Shown piece by piece: positions 26,575 to 35,619 of a stretch of DNA of 53,630 nt. This DNA comes from Aestuariivirga sp. (GTDB taxonomy: Bacteria; Pseudomonadota; Alphaproteobacteria; Rhizobiales; Aestuariivirgaceae), in contig NZ_JADCDA010000038.1 of the NCBI RefSeq assembly GCF_020252405.1, forward strand, positions 1-53,630. Direction: 5' to 3'. How positions within the stretch are numbered: the stretch's first letter is position 1; every line of letters begins with the position of its first letter. The position numbers were made by a program, and so were the translations under genes. Below the pieces are notes generated by a model. That model saw only the letters and a list, made by a program, of their open reading frames with translations. It was not told the DNA's origin and made no database searches.

Positions 26575-27411
26575 ATGACAACCCACCATCACGGCCACAA
26601 GCATCCCACCCGTGTCGAACGCGCCGGTCCGCCGCTGATCGGGATGAAGGACATCTCCATCGCCTTCGGCGGCATCAAGGCGGTGGACCATGCCTCGGTC
26701 GATCTCTACCCCGGCGAGGTGGTGGGCCTGCTCGGCCACAATGGGGCGGGCAAGTCGACGCTGATCAAGATCCTGTCGGGCGCCTACAAGCGCGACCATG
26801 GTGAAATCCTGATCAATGGCGAGAAGGTGGAGATCAACAACCCGCGCGACGCCAAGGCGCTGGGCATCGAGACGATCTATCAAACGCTGGCGCTTGCCGA
26901 CAACGTCGACGCCGCCGCCAACCTCTATCTCGGCCGCGAGCTGCGCACCTCCTGGGGCACGCTCGACGATGCCGCGATGGAGAGCGAATGCCGCAAGGTG
27001 ATGGGCCGCCTGAACCCCAACTTCCGCCGCTTCAAGGAGCCGGTGAAGGCTCTCTCCGGCGGCCAGCGCCAGTCGGTCGCCATCGCGCGGGCCATCCACT
27101 TCAACGCCCGCATCCTGATCATGGACGAGCCGACGGCCGCGCTCGGGCCGCAGGAAACCGCGCAGGTGGGCGAACTCATCAAGCAGCTCAAAGCCGAAGG
27201 CATCGGCATCTTCCTCATCAGCCACGACATCCATGACGTGTTCGACCTGGCCGACCGCGTGACGGTGATGAAGAACGGCCGCGTCGTCGGCACGGCGCGC
27301 ACCACCGATGTGGACCATGACGAGGTGCTGGGCATGATTATCGCCGGCAAATGCCCGCCCGGCGCCATCCCGGGTCCCGGCGCATTGCAGAGCCCGGCAG
27401 CCGCGGCGTGA
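26575..27411 (+). CDS. Sugar ABC transporter ATP-binding protein, single domain
   Basis: An ABC ATPase of 278 residues. Walker A is GHNGAGKST (about 59-67), the signature is [11 protein letters not shown], Walker B is [12 protein letters not shown], and the switch His is in LISHD. Most ribose/xylose ATPases are double-length (about 500); this one is a single cassette, so it would act as a homodimer. The N-terminus is His-rich (TTHHHGHKH). It overlaps the kinase start (GTGA). Confidence 0.9.
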   Translation: MTTHHHGHKHPTRVERAGPPLIGMKDISIAFGGIKAVDHASVDLYPGEVVGLLGHNGAGKSTLIKILSGAYKRDHGEILINGEKVEINNPRDAKALGIETIYQTLALADNVDAAANLYLGRELRTSWGTLDDAAMESECRKVMGRLNPNFRRFKEPVKALSGGQRQSVAIARAIHFNARILIMDEPTAALGPQETAQVGELIKQLKAEGIGIFLISHDIHDVFDLADRVTVMKNGRVVGTARTTDVDHDEVLGMIIAGKCPPGAIPGPGALQSPAAAA

Positions 27412-28328
27412 GCCCGGTCGATGTCGTCTCGCTCGGCGAGCCGCTCTACGAGCTGAACCGCCAGCCGGACGGCAACTGGCTGACGGGCTTCGGCGGCGAC
27501 ACGCTCAACGTCGCCATCGCCGCCGCGCGGCTGGGTGCCACGGCCGCCTATGTGACGCGGCTGGGCGATGATATCTTCGCCGAAGAGCTGCGTGCGCTCA
27601 TGCAGCGCGAGTCAATAGACATTTCCGCCGTCGCGCAGGACAGGGGCGCCCCCACCGGCCTCTATTTCGTCACCCACGGTCCCTCGGGCCATGTCTTCAC
27701 CTACCGCCGCTCTGGGTCTGCGGCGAGCCGCATGACGCCCGCCGATCTCGACCCCATGCTTATCGCCTCCGCCCGCTTCCTCCATGCCTCCGGCATCAGC
27801 CAGGCGATCAGCGCAAGCGCGGCGGAAACCGTTGCCGCGGCCATCGCCATGGCACGCCGGGCCGGGGTGCGCGTCTCCTACGACACCAATTTCCGCCCCC
27901 GCCTGTGGGAGGCCGCCAAGGCCCGTCCGGTGATCGAGACCGCGGCGGCCCATGCCTGCATCCTCAAAACCTCCGTCGAGGATGCCGAAGCCCTGTACGG
28001 CATGACCGATCCCGCCGCCATCGGCCGCCATTTTTTAGGCCTCGGGGCCTCGGCCGTCATCATCACCCGGGGCAAGGACGGCGCGGCGCTGGTCACCCGC
28101 GGGGGCGTGGAGCACGTGCCAGTGCGGAAGGTCGCCGCCGTCGATGCCACCGGTGCGGGAGATGCGTTCACGGGCGCGCTGCTGGCGCAGTTGGCCCGCG
28201 GCCACACGGTCTCCGCGGCGGCGCGATTCGCGAATGCCGCGGCCGGGCTTTCGACCCTGGCCTATGGCGCCATCGCGCCCTTACCCCGGCGGCCCGCTGT
28301 TGAGGCCTTTCTGGCCGGGGCCGATTGA
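27408..28328 (+). CDS. PfkB-family sugar kinase (2-keto-3-deoxygluconate kinase-like)
   Basis: A ribokinase-fold kinase of 306 residues. The PfkB signatures are present: [16 protein letters not shown] near the N-terminus, [11 protein letters not shown] in the middle as in KDG kinases, and the catalytic motif [14 protein letters not shown] near residue 245. The start is GTG overlapping the ATPase stop. It would phosphorylate the sugar or a breakdown product of it. Its stop codon lies inside the FNR-type box of the next gene. Confidence 0.85.
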   Translation: MSPVDVVSLGEPLYELNRQPDGNWLTGFGGDTLNVAIAAARLGATAAYVTRLGDDIFAEELRALMQRESIDISAVAQDRGAPTGLYFVTHGPSGHVFTYRRSGSAASRMTPADLDPMLIASARFLHASGISQAISASAAETVAAAIAMARRAGVRVSYDTNFRPRLWEAAKARPVIETAAAHACILKTSVEDAEALYGMTDPAAIGRHFLGLGASAVIITRGKDGAALVTRGGVEHVPVRKVAAVDATGAGDAFTGALLAQLARGHTVSAAARFANAAAGLSTLAYGAIAPLPRRPAVEAFLAGAD

Positions 28329-28338
28329 TCTGGATCAA
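28325..28338. promoter_or_regulatory. FNR/FnrL-type box overlapping the kinase stop
   Basis: TTGATCTGGATCAA is a perfect match to the FNR-family consensus TTGAT-N4-ATCAA. Its centre is about 64 bp before the hemerythrin start, leaving room for a class II promoter. The kinase TGA stop falls within the box. By chance about 0.05 such sites would be expected in a window of this length at even base composition. Confidence 0.72.
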
Positions 28339-28395
28339 GGCCCGGCACGCCCCGGTCCGTGAGATTGGCCGGGATGAGCAGGATCCAGGCCTTCA

Positions 28396-28929
28396 TTGCC
28401 CGGCCACGCCGTGAGCGATAAACCGATCCCTCCGGCGCGCAACCCGCTGGACATGATCGCCAGCGCGCATGCCCTGCAGATGCAGATGTGCGACGCCATG
28501 GAGCGCATCGCCGATGGCCTGCCGGATGAGGTGGACCGCCGCCTCTGCGCCCAGGTCGCCTCCTGGCTGCAGTTTGACTTGCCGCTGCACCACCATGACG
28601 AGGAGGTGGGCCTGTTCCCGCTCCTCCGCAGGCGCGCCAGCCCCGGGGACGGGCTCGACAAGATTATCGAGCGCCTCGCCGCCGAGCATTCTTCCGACAG
28701 TGACTTCGCCTCCGAGATCGCCGAGGCGCTGGACGCGCTGGGCCAGGGTGGCCGTCCCGCCAATCCGGAAATGCTGGGCTATATGCTCCGCGGCTTTTTC
28801 GAGCGCTACCGCCGCCACGTTCATTGGGAAAACCAGCTCGTCATGCCGCTCGCCCGCCTGCGCCTCACGGCGGAAGACCTCGCGCAGCTGCAAGCCTCGA
28901 TGAACGAGAGCCGCCGCCAGGCGAGCTAG
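28396..28929 (+). CDS. Hemerythrin HHE domain protein
   Basis: A 177-residue cytoplasmic four-helix protein with a di-iron hemerythrin pattern: His in the SAHALQMQ region, HHHDEEVGLFPLL (HxxxE), AEHSSDSDF, and HWENQLV (HxxxE). Members bind O2 or NO or serve in iron or redox stress. The TTG at 28396 gives the longest frame; GTG at 28411 is an alternative, and neither has a clear ribosome binding site. The FNR-type box upstream fits control by low oxygen. Confidence 0.8.
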   Translation: MPGHAVSDKPIPPARNPLDMIASAHALQMQMCDAMERIADGLPDEVDRRLCAQVASWLQFDLPLHHHDEEVGLFPLLRRRASPGDGLDKIIERLAAEHSSDSDFASEIAEALDALGQGGRPANPEMLGYMLRGFFERYRRHVHWENQLVMPLARLRLTAEDLAQLQASMNESRRQAS

Positions 28930-29077
28930 AGCGCCGGGCAATCTGTTCCACACCTGCGCGGGGTGAGGAACGATTAACCAACATCCCTCCAGCCTGACAC
29001 AAACTTGCCTGCCTAGTTTCTCTCCCGAACAGCAGCGGAGCGGGAGGTCTTAGGCATGTCCATCGACGAGGCGCCGG

Positions 29078-29374
29078 ATGAGCGATAGTTCCGGCATCAC
29101 CGTGCTCCGGCTCAAGCCGGCGCTCGATCCCACCGCCATCGAGGATCTGCTGCGCGAGCTGAAAAAGGCCCGCAACACCGCCGTCGTGGTTGAGGCGGGC
29201 GAGGTCGCCCGCGTCTCCACGCCTGCTCTGCAGGCGCTGCTGTCCGCCTGGATGACCTGGCGCTCCGACGGACATGACTTTCACATCTCCTCCGCCTCGC
29301 CCGCCCTCACCGAGGCCGCAGCGCTGCTCGGCCTCCCCAAGGATTTCCTCTCCCGTGAAGGACTTCATGCATGA
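29078..29374 (+). CDS. STAS-domain protein at head of chemotaxis operon
   Basis: A 98-residue protein with the STAS fold pattern (beta strand ITVLRLKPALD, then AVVVEAGEVARVSTPALQALLSAW, then DFHISSASPALTEAAALLGL). The serine/threonine site of anti-sigma antagonists is replaced by RVSTPALQ, where the Ser or Thr could be modified. The S. meliloti chemotaxis operon also has a small protein (orf2) ahead of cheY1. It overlaps cheY (ATGA). Its role is not established. Confidence 0.75.
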   Translation: MSDSSGITVLRLKPALDPTAIEDLLRELKKARNTAVVVEAGEVARVSTPALQALLSAWMTWRSDGHDFHISSASPALTEAAALLGLPKDFLSREGLHA

Positions 29375-29736
29375 CCGTCACCATCCTCACCGTGGATGAT
29401 TCCCGCACCATGCGCGATATGCTGCGCATGGCCCTCGCCGACGCCGGCTTCCGCGTGGTGCAGGCCGAGGATGGCCTCCATGGCCTCGACGTGCTCCGCC
29501 AGGAGACGCCGCAGGTCGTCATCACCGACATCAACATGCCGCGCATGGATGGCTTCGGCTTCATCGAGGCGGTCAGGCAGGACTCGCAGTACCGCGCCAT
29601 CCCCATCCTGGTGCTGACCACCGAGAGCGACGACGAGAAGAAGGCGCGCGCGAGGCGGGCGGGGGCCACCGGCTGGATCGTGAAGCCCTTCGACCCGGCG
29701 AAGCTCGTCGCCGCCATCCGCCGCGTCGCCGCCTGA
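29371..29736 (+). CDS. cheY1: Chemotaxis response regulator CheY1
   Basis: A single-domain receiver of 121 residues. Phosphoacceptor Asp53 is in VVITDINMPRMD, the acidic pair is DD near residue 9, the conserved Thr is in VLTTES, and the Lys is in VKPFDP. It is the first of two CheY proteins in the operon, as in rhizobia. In S. meliloti, CheY1 acts as a phosphate sink and CheY2 controls the motor; the same split is inferred here. Confidence 0.92.
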   Translation: MTVTILTVDDSRTMRDMLRMALADAGFRVVQAEDGLHGLDVLRQETPQVVITDINMPRMDGFGFIEAVRQDSQYRAIPILVLTTESDDEKKARARRAGATGWIVKPFDPAKLVAAIRRVAA

Positions 29737-29747
29737 GGAGCCCGTCC

Positions 29748-31847
29748 ATGGACCCGATGGCCGAAATCCGCCTGACCTTTTTCCAGGAATGCGAGGAACA
29801 GCTGACGGCGCTGGAGAATGGCCTCCTCGCCATGCAGGAGGGGGAGACGGATTCCGAAACCGTCAACGCCGTGTTCCGCGCCGTGCATTCGATCAAGGGC
29901 GGGGCCGGGGCCTTCAAGCTCGATGCGCTGGTGAGCTTCGCCCATATCTTCGAAACCGCGCTCGACAAGGTGCGCTCCGGCAGCCTGACGCCCGACGCCG
30001 ATGCGATGAAGCTGTTTCTGCGCGCCGCCGATGCGCTGGCCGATCTCGTATCGGCGAGCCGTGACGGCGCGGTGGAGGACACCGCCCCCTATGTGGGGAT
30101 CGAGGAAGAGTTCAATGCCCTGATCGGCGGCGGCGCCGCGCCGGAGGAGGACGAGTTCGCCGGCCTCGATTTCCAGCCCATCGTCACCGCCTTCGAAGAA
30201 CCGGAGCCAACGCGCAACCTCTACACCATCCGCTTCCGCCCGCTGCGCGAACTCTACGCCAAGGCCAATGAACCGCTCGCCCTGTTCCGCGAGCTGGCCC
30301 GCCTCGGCGCGCTCGAGGCCCAGTGCGACATCAAGAACCTGCCCTTCCTCGACACCTTCGAGCCGGAAGACAGCTATCTCGCCTGGGAGCTGCGGCTGGA
30401 AACCGAAAGCCCGCAGTCCGCGGTGAAGGAGGTCTTCGATTTCGTCGAAGGCGACTGCGACCTCGCCATCGAAAGCGGGCAACCCGCCGCCGCCGCTGCG
30501 CCGCCACCCTCGCCGCAGGAGATGGACATCACCGCCATCCTGCGCAAGGTGCGCGAGGAAGCCCCGGCGATCGCCGCTGCGGCCGCCGCCGCAGCGCCCG
30601 CCGCCGAGTCGGAAGCAGCGCCCAAGGCCAAGGCCGTTGTGCAGCCGACGATCCGCGTCGATCTCGACCGGGTCGACCGGCTTATCAACCTGGTGGGCGA
30701 GCTGGTCATCAACCAGGCCATGCTCACCCAGCGTGTGCTGCATTCGAGCCATGTGCGCGACCGCGAGGTGACGTCAAGCCTTGAGGAACTGGAGCGCCTG
30801 ACGCGCGAGATTCAGGAAAGCGTCATGGCCATCCGCGCCCAGCCGGTGCGCCCGCTGTTCCAGCGCATGTCGAGAATCGTGCGCGAAGTGGCCGACGCGA
30901 CGGCCAAGGACGTCCGGCTCAGGACCGAGGGCGAGGCGACCGAAGTCGACAAGACCGTGGTCGAACTGCTCGCCGACCCCCTGACCCACATGATCCGCAA
31001 CGCCGTCGACCACGGCCTGGAAGGGCCTGACCAGCGCAGCGCCATAGGCAAGCCGCCCGAGGGCACGGTCCGTCTCGCGGCGGCGCACCGTTCGGGCCGC
31101 GTCATCATCGAGGTGAGCGACGATGGCCAGGGCATCAACCGCCCCAAGGTGCTGCAGAAGGCCATCGCCAACGGCCTCGTGCCGCCCGATGCGCAGCTTT
31201 CCGACAGCGAAATCGACAATCTTCTCTTCCTTCCCGGCTTTTCCACCGCCTCCACGGTGTCGAACATCTCCGGCCGCGGCGTTGGCATGGATGTGGTCAA
31301 GCGCTCGATCCAGGCCCTGGGCGGCCGCATCTCAATCGCGTCCACGCCGGGGCAGGGCTCCACCTTCACCCTGTCGCTGCCGCTCACACTTGCGGTGCTC
31401 GACGGAATCGTGGTCACGGTGGACGAGCAGGTCTTCGTCATTCCCCTGACGGCCATCGTCGAGACGGTGAAGCACGAGCCCTCCCGCATCCATCACCTGG
31501 GCGATCATTCCTTCGTGCTGCGCGTGCGCGACGTGCTGGTGCCGCTGATCGATGTCGGCGCCGAACTGGGTGTAAGGGCGCCCGCCTCCGACCTGCGCTC
31601 GGGCGTTGCCATCCTCATCGAGACGGCCAACGGCACGCGCAGCGCGCTGCTCGTCGACAATATCCAGGACCAGCGCCAGGTCGTGATCAAGAGCCTCGAG
31701 ACCAATTACATGCGCGTCGACGGCATCGCCGCCGCCACCATCCTTGGCGATGGCCGGGTCGCCATGATCCTCGATGTCGATGCGCTGGTGGGCCCGCGCC
31801 ACCACGACTGGGCCCCCGCCGAAATCCCCCTTGCCAAAGCGAGCTGA
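29748..31847 (+). CDS. cheA: Chemotaxis histidine kinase CheA
   Basis: A 699-residue CheA. Domains in order: HPt (about 1-105) with His47 in AVHSIKGGAGAF; the P2 region (about 150-240), which docks response regulators; an Ala/Pro-rich linker (about 245-300); the dimer domain (about 300-365: RVDRLINLVGELVINQAM); the ATPase with N box HMIRNAVDHGLE and G boxes SDDGQG and GRGVGMDVV; and a C-terminal CheW-like domain. It phosphorylates CheY and CheB and is coupled to receptors by CheW. GAGGAG precedes the ATG. Confidence 0.96.
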   Translation: MDPMAEIRLTFFQECEEQLTALENGLLAMQEGETDSETVNAVFRAVHSIKGGAGAFKLDALVSFAHIFETALDKVRSGSLTPDADAMKLFLRAADALADLVSASRDGAVEDTAPYVGIEEEFNALIGGGAAPEEDEFAGLDFQPIVTAFEEPEPTRNLYTIRFRPLRELYAKANEPLALFRELARLGALEAQCDIKNLPFLDTFEPEDSYLAWELRLETESPQSAVKEVFDFVEGDCDLAIESGQPAAAAAPPPSPQEMDITAILRKVREEAPAIAAAAAAAAPAAESEAAPKAKAVVQPTIRVDLDRVDRLINLVGELVINQAMLTQRVLHSSHVRDREVTSSLEELERLTREIQESVMAIRAQPVRPLFQRMSRIVREVADATAKDVRLRTEGEATEVDKTVVELLADPLTHMIRNAVDHGLEGPDQRSAIGKPPEGTVRLAAAHRSGRVIIEVSDDGQGINRPKVLQKAIANGLVPPDAQLSDSEIDNLLFLPGFSTASTVSNISGRGVGMDVVKRSIQALGGRISIASTPGQGSTFTLSLPLTLAVLDGIVVTVDEQVFVIPLTAIVETVKHEPSRIHHLGDHSFVLRVRDVLVPLIDVGAELGVRAPASDLRSGVAILIETANGTRSALLVDNIQDQRQVVIKSLETNYMRVDGIAAATILGDGRVAMILDVDALVGPRHHDWAPAEIPLAKAS

Positions 31848-31851
31848 CGCC

Positions 31852-32322
31852 ATGATCGAGAAATCCGCAACCGAACTCACCCGTGAGGCCGAATTCGTCG
31901 CCTTCCGCGCAGGCGGCCTCGAATTCTGCATCAACATCATGTCGGTGCGCGAGATCCGCGGCTGGACGCCGGCCACCGCGATCCCGCGCGCGCCGTCCTA
32001 TATCCGCGGCGTCATCAATCTGCGCGGCGTTGTGCTGCCCATCGTCGATTTGGGCGTCAGGCTGGGGCTTCCGGGCACCGAGCCCACCGCCCGCCATGTG
32101 ATCATCGTGGCCCAGGTGGGAGAGCGCGCCGCGGGTCTGCTGGTCGATTCCGTGTCCGACATCCTGTCGGTCGAGGATACCTCCATCCAGCCGACGCCGG
32201 ATGTCGCCTCCCAGCTCGCGCGCATGTTCGTGCGCGGCGTCATCGCCATGGATGGCCGCATGATCTCCGTCGTCACCATGGACAATGTGCTGCCGGCCGG
32301 CATGGATCTCGAAGCGGCATGA
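31852..32322 (+). CDS. cheW: Chemotaxis coupling protein CheW
   Basis: A 156-residue CheW. The conserved FVAFRAGGLEFCINIMSVREIRGW, SYIRGVINLRGVVLPIVDL and GLLVDSVSDIL runs are all present, so it bridges CheA and receptors. I chose the ATG at 31852, 4 bp after cheA. It overlaps cheR by 4 bp. Confidence 0.94.
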   Translation: MIEKSATELTREAEFVAFRAGGLEFCINIMSVREIRGWTPATAIPRAPSYIRGVINLRGVVLPIVDLGVRLGLPGTEPTARHVIIVAQVGERAAGLLVDSVSDILSVEDTSIQPTPDVASQLARMFVRGVIAMDGRMISVVTMDNVLPAGMDLEAA

Positions 32323-33185
32323 ACACCCAAGCTGCGGCTCCGCTTGCAGCCGGCGAGTTCGGCTTCGACAGGACCGATTTCGCCTTCATTGCCAACACCC
32401 TTTACGAGGATGCTGGGATCAGCCTTCCCGCCTCCAAGGCCAATCTTGTCTACTCGCGCCTCGCCAAGCGCCTGCGCGCGCTGGGGCTGGAAAGCTTCCG
32501 CGACTATTGCGATCTCGTGGGCTCCGATGAGGGCATGGAAGAGCGAACCCAAATGATCGCGGCGCTCACCACCAACGTCACCCGTTTCTTCCGCGAGCCG
32601 CACCATTTCGATCACCTGCGCCGCAAGGTGGTGGAGCCCATCGCGTCCGAGATCCGCAGCGGCCGCCGCCTGCGCATCTGGTCGGCCGGCTGCTCGACCG
32701 GTCAGGAGCCCTATTCCATCGCCCTTACCCTGCTTTCGGTCCTCCCCGATGCGCGCGCCTATGACACCAAGATCCTCGCCACGGACATCAACCCCATCGT
32801 GCTGGAAACCGGCCGCAAGGCCGCCTATCCGGCGGAAGAGGTGGTGAGTGTGCCCGCGGACATGCGCAAGAGCTGGATGGAGCCCACCGGCACCGGCACG
32901 CTGCGCCTCGACGAGGCGCCGCGCGGCCTCGTCAGCTTCCGCCCGCTCAACCTGATCGGAGCCTGGCCGATGAAGGGGCCCTTCGATGCCGTGTTCTGCC
33001 GCAACGTGGTGATCTATTTCGACGAGAAAACGCAGATGCGCCTGCTCACGCGCATCTCCACGCTGCTGCGCCCCGGCGGCTTTCTCTATCTCGGCCATTC
33101 GGAGCGCATGATCGGCCCGGCGGAAGCGCTGTTCCGCCTCGACGGCACCACCTCCTACAGGAAGATCGGAGGAAACCAGGCATGA
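32319..33185 (+). CDS. cheR: Chemotaxis methyltransferase CheR
   Basis: A SAM-dependent methyltransferase of 288 residues that adds methyl groups to receptor glutamates. An N-terminal helical domain is followed by the TTNVTRFFREPHHF motif, the SAM motif RIWSAGCSTGQEPYSIAL, and the FCRNVVIYFD motif. It overlaps both neighbours (ATGA). Confidence 0.95.
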   Translation: MNTQAAAPLAAGEFGFDRTDFAFIANTLYEDAGISLPASKANLVYSRLAKRLRALGLESFRDYCDLVGSDEGMEERTQMIAALTTNVTRFFREPHHFDHLRRKVVEPIASEIRSGRRLRIWSAGCSTGQEPYSIALTLLSVLPDARAYDTKILATDINPIVLETGRKAAYPAEEVVSVPADMRKSWMEPTGTGTLRLDEAPRGLVSFRPLNLIGAWPMKGPFDAVFCRNVVIYFDEKTQMRLLTRISTLLRPGGFLYLGHSERMIGPAEALFRLDGTTSYRKIGGNQA

Positions 33186-34204
33186 GCCGCATCAGGGTCC
33201 TCGTCGTCGATGACAGCCCGACCATGCGCCAGCTCGTCACCCGCGCACTGCAGGCGGATGGCGAAATCGAGGTGGCGGGCAGTGCAGCCTCCGCACTCGA
33301 GGCGCGCGAGCTCATCAAGCAGCTCAACCCAGATGTCATGACGCTCGACGTAGAAATGCCGGAGATGGACGGCCTCTCCTTCCTTGAGCGCGTCATGCGG
33401 CTGCGCCCCATGCCGGTCGTCATGGTCTCCACTCTTACAGCCCAGGGCACCGAGACGGCAATCTCGGCGCTGGCGCTGGGGGCTGTCGATTGTGTTGTGA
33501 AGCCCAGCGCCGCCAATCCGGACAGTTTCGGCGAACTCCCCGCCAAGGTGAAGGTCGCCGCCGCGGTGAAGCGCCGTCCGCCAGCCCCGGAGCCCGCGCC
33601 CGCGCTGGGCTTCCGGGGCGCCTACCAGCCGGCCGACAAGGTCATCGCCATCGGCTCCTCGACAGGGGGTGTTGAAGCCCTGATCGCCGTGCTCACGCGC
33701 TTTCCGCCCAATTGCGCACCCACCGTCATCACCCAGCACATGCCGCCGGTCTTCACCCGCAACCTCGCCCAAAGGCTGGACCGCATGTGTGCCCCGCGGG
33801 TTCTGGAAGCGACCCACGGCGCGCCGCTGAAGGTGGGCACGGTCTATGTGGCGCCCGGCGGCGAGCAGCATCTCGAGGTCTCCAGCAACGGCCAGGCATG
33901 CGTGCTCAAACCCGGCGGCCCCGTCAACGGCCATTGCCCTTCGATCGACCGGCTGTTCACGTCGCTCGCCCGCAACGTCGGCGCCCGCGCGGTGGGGGCT
34001 CTCCTCACCGGCATGGGGCGCGACGGCGCGCAGGGCCTGCTCGACATGCGCCGCGCCGGCGCCCGCACCTGTGCGCAGGATGAGGCAAGCTCCGTCGTAT
34101 ATGGCATGCCCCGCGCCGCCATGGAACTCGGGGCGGCCGAACATCAATATCCCCTCGCCCGCATCGGCCCCGCCGTCGTCGAGGCGAGCGCCGCCCGGAA
34201 ATAG
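33182..34204 (+). CDS. cheB: Protein-glutamate methylesterase CheB
   Basis: A 340-residue response-regulator esterase. The receiver domain has Asp56 in VMTLDVEMPEMD. The C-terminal methylesterase has the catalytic Ser in AIGSSTGGVEAL, His in ITQHMPPVFT and Asp in GMGRDGAQG. It removes receptor methyl groups and deamidates glutamines. A proline-rich linker (about 128-140) joins the domains. Confidence 0.95.
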   Translation: MSRIRVLVVDDSPTMRQLVTRALQADGEIEVAGSAASALEARELIKQLNPDVMTLDVEMPEMDGLSFLERVMRLRPMPVVMVSTLTAQGTETAISALALGAVDCVVKPSAANPDSFGELPAKVKVAAAVKRRPPAPEPAPALGFRGAYQPADKVIAIGSSTGGVEALIAVLTRFPPNCAPTVITQHMPPVFTRNLAQRLDRMCAPRVLEATHGAPLKVGTVYVAPGGEQHLEVSSNGQACVLKPGGPVNGHCPSIDRLFTSLARNVGARAVGALLTGMGRDGAQGLLDMRRAGARTCAQDEASSVVYGMPRAAMELGAAEHQYPLARIGPAVVEASAARK

Positions 34205-34216
34205 TGGAGTAGCCCC

Positions 34217-34606
34217 ATGCCCTACATGCAGCACCTCAAGGTGATGGTCGTCGACGATACCTCGGTGAGCCGCATGCTGCTCGTCGAGGGACTGAACGAA
34301 ATCGGCATAAAGAACACCGTGCTGGCGGGTGACGGCGAGCAGGCCCTGCAGTCGATGATGCAGGCCCCCTGCCACATCGTCTTCTCCGACATGAACATGC
34401 CGAAGCTCAACGGTCTGCAGCTGTTGAAGGCGCTGCGCGAATACCAGCCGACGCGGCAATGCTGCTTCATCCTCGTCACCGGCAAGGGCGACCGGGCCAT
34501 GATCGAGGAGGGCAAGAAATACGGCCTCAACAATTTCCTCGCCAAGCCCTTCACCACGGCAACGCTGAGGGCCGCGATCGAGACCGTGGTGGGCAAGCTC
34601 GTTTGA
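34217..34606 (+). CDS. cheY2: Chemotaxis response regulator CheY2
   Basis: A second single-domain receiver of 129 residues. It has DD near residue 13, phosphoacceptor Asp58 in IVFSDMNMPKLNG, Thr in LVTGKG and Lys in AKPFTT. The sequence is distinct from CheY1. By operon position it matches the motor-binding CheY2 of S. meliloti. The stop shares bases with the cheD start (TGATG). Confidence 0.9.
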   Translation: MPYMQHLKVMVVDDTSVSRMLLVEGLNEIGIKNTVLAGDGEQALQSMMQAPCHIVFSDMNMPKLNGLQLLKALREYQPTRQCCFILVTGKGDRAMIEEGKKYGLNNFLAKPFTTATLRAAIETVVGKLV

Positions 34607-35130
34607 TGCAGCATCCTGGCCATCACGCCCGCATCAACATCGTGCAGGGCGAATATCACGTGAGCGGCGACAAGGCGCTCTCCATCACCACGCTGCTCGG
34701 CTCCTGCGTCGCCGCCTGCATCCACGATCCCGAAGCCGGGGTCGGCGGCATGAACCATTTCCTGCTGCCCGGCAACGGGGCCACCTCGCCGCTTCTTGCC
34801 CGTCATGGCGTGCACCTGATGGAACTGCTCATCAACGGACTCCTGAAAAAGGGGGCCGCGCGGGAGCGGCTGCAGGCCAAGCTCTTCGGCGGCGCGCGCA
34901 CCATGCAGGGGCTGGGCGACATCGGCGCCACCAATGCGAAGTTCGCGCAGGACTTTCTGCGGCGCGAGGGCATTGCCGTCAGCGGCGGCAGCCTCGGCGG
35001 CGAAACCGGCCGCCGCATCCAGTTCTGGCCCGCGTCCGGCCGCGTGATGCAGAAGCTTGTCCGCGCGGTGGACGAAAAGCCGCTCGCCGATCCCGTCCTG
35101 CCCGCCACGGGCGACCTGGAGCTGTTCTGA
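34606..35130 (+). CDS. cheD: Chemoreceptor glutamine deamidase CheD
   Basis: A 174-residue deamidase. The catalytic Cys34 and His51 are in LGSCVAACIHDPEAGVGGMNHFLLP, and the FGGARTMQG and GGSLGGETGRRIQF motifs follow. It converts receptor Gln to Glu. I chose the ATG at 34606, overlapping the cheY2 stop. Confidence 0.93.
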   Translation: MQHPGHHARINIVQGEYHVSGDKALSITTLLGSCVAACIHDPEAGVGGMNHFLLPGNGATSPLLARHGVHLMELLINGLLKKGAARERLQAKLFGGARTMQGLGDIGATNAKFAQDFLRREGIAVSGGSLGGETGRRIQFWPASGRVMQKLVRAVDEKPLADPVLPATGDLELF

Positions 35131-35131
35131 C

Positions 35132-35491
35132 ATGAGCAAACTGCCGCTGCCCGTTCTTCTCGCCCAGCTCTCCCATGAGCTCGGCGCCCTGCAGCTCATG
35201 GCCGCCGACATGGAGGCCACGGTGGACGATATGATCGAGCGCCATGCCGGCGTCCTCGATGCACGCTCGATCCAGAACCTGCAGCTTCTCGACATTCTGA
35301 ACCAGACGCTGCTGGCGCTTGCTCAGTTCGCCGCAAACACGGCAGGGCTGGCCCCGTCGGAATGCAAGATCGACGGTCTCGCCGCCGTCAGGGGCATCAA
35401 GCTCGCCAGCCTTGCCCAACGCCTTGCACGCGGCGCCGGCCACGCTGTGAAGACCGAGACGGACAGCTACGAGCTGTTCTCGGAGGCTTGA
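35132..35491 (+). CDS. CheT-like protein at end of chemotaxis operon
   Basis: A 119-residue, helix-rich protein directly after cheD, the place of cheT in S. meliloti. LLDILNQTLLAL contains DxxxQ (Asp54 to Gln58), the motif of CheZ-type CheY-P phosphatases. CheT is reported to resemble CheZ and to interact with CheR. I assign it from position, size and the motif; I could not compare full sequences. Other CheZ residues are not evident, so activity is uncertain. Confidence 0.6.
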   Translation: MSKLPLPVLLAQLSHELGALQLMAADMEATVDDMIERHAGVLDARSIQNLQLLDILNQTLLALAQFAANTAGLAPSECKIDGLAAVRGIKLASLAQRLARGAGHAVKTETDSYELFSEA

Positions 35492-35539
35492 TTTACGCCC
35501 CGACCGTTCTCACCAGCCCGTAAGGCAGGAGAGGAGGAG

Positions 35540-35558
35540 GCCCCAACGCGGCTGGGGC
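35540..35558. terminator. Weak hairpin between che operon and TMA operon
   Basis: GCCCCA (35540-35545) pairs with TGGGGC (35553-35558). It lies between the convergent che and tmm transcription units. There is no T-run, so it is only a candidate. Confidence 0.3.
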
Positions 35559-35619
35559 AGGCTGGGTGCGGTGAAATGCATCGCCCGCCGGCGATGAGCG
35601 TTCAATCCTCAGCAGAGAC

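Noticed and set aside
28930..29077. CtrA-type or sigma-28 site before the chemotaxis operon
   Set aside because: Only a single TTAAC half-site is present and the hexamers have wrong spacing.
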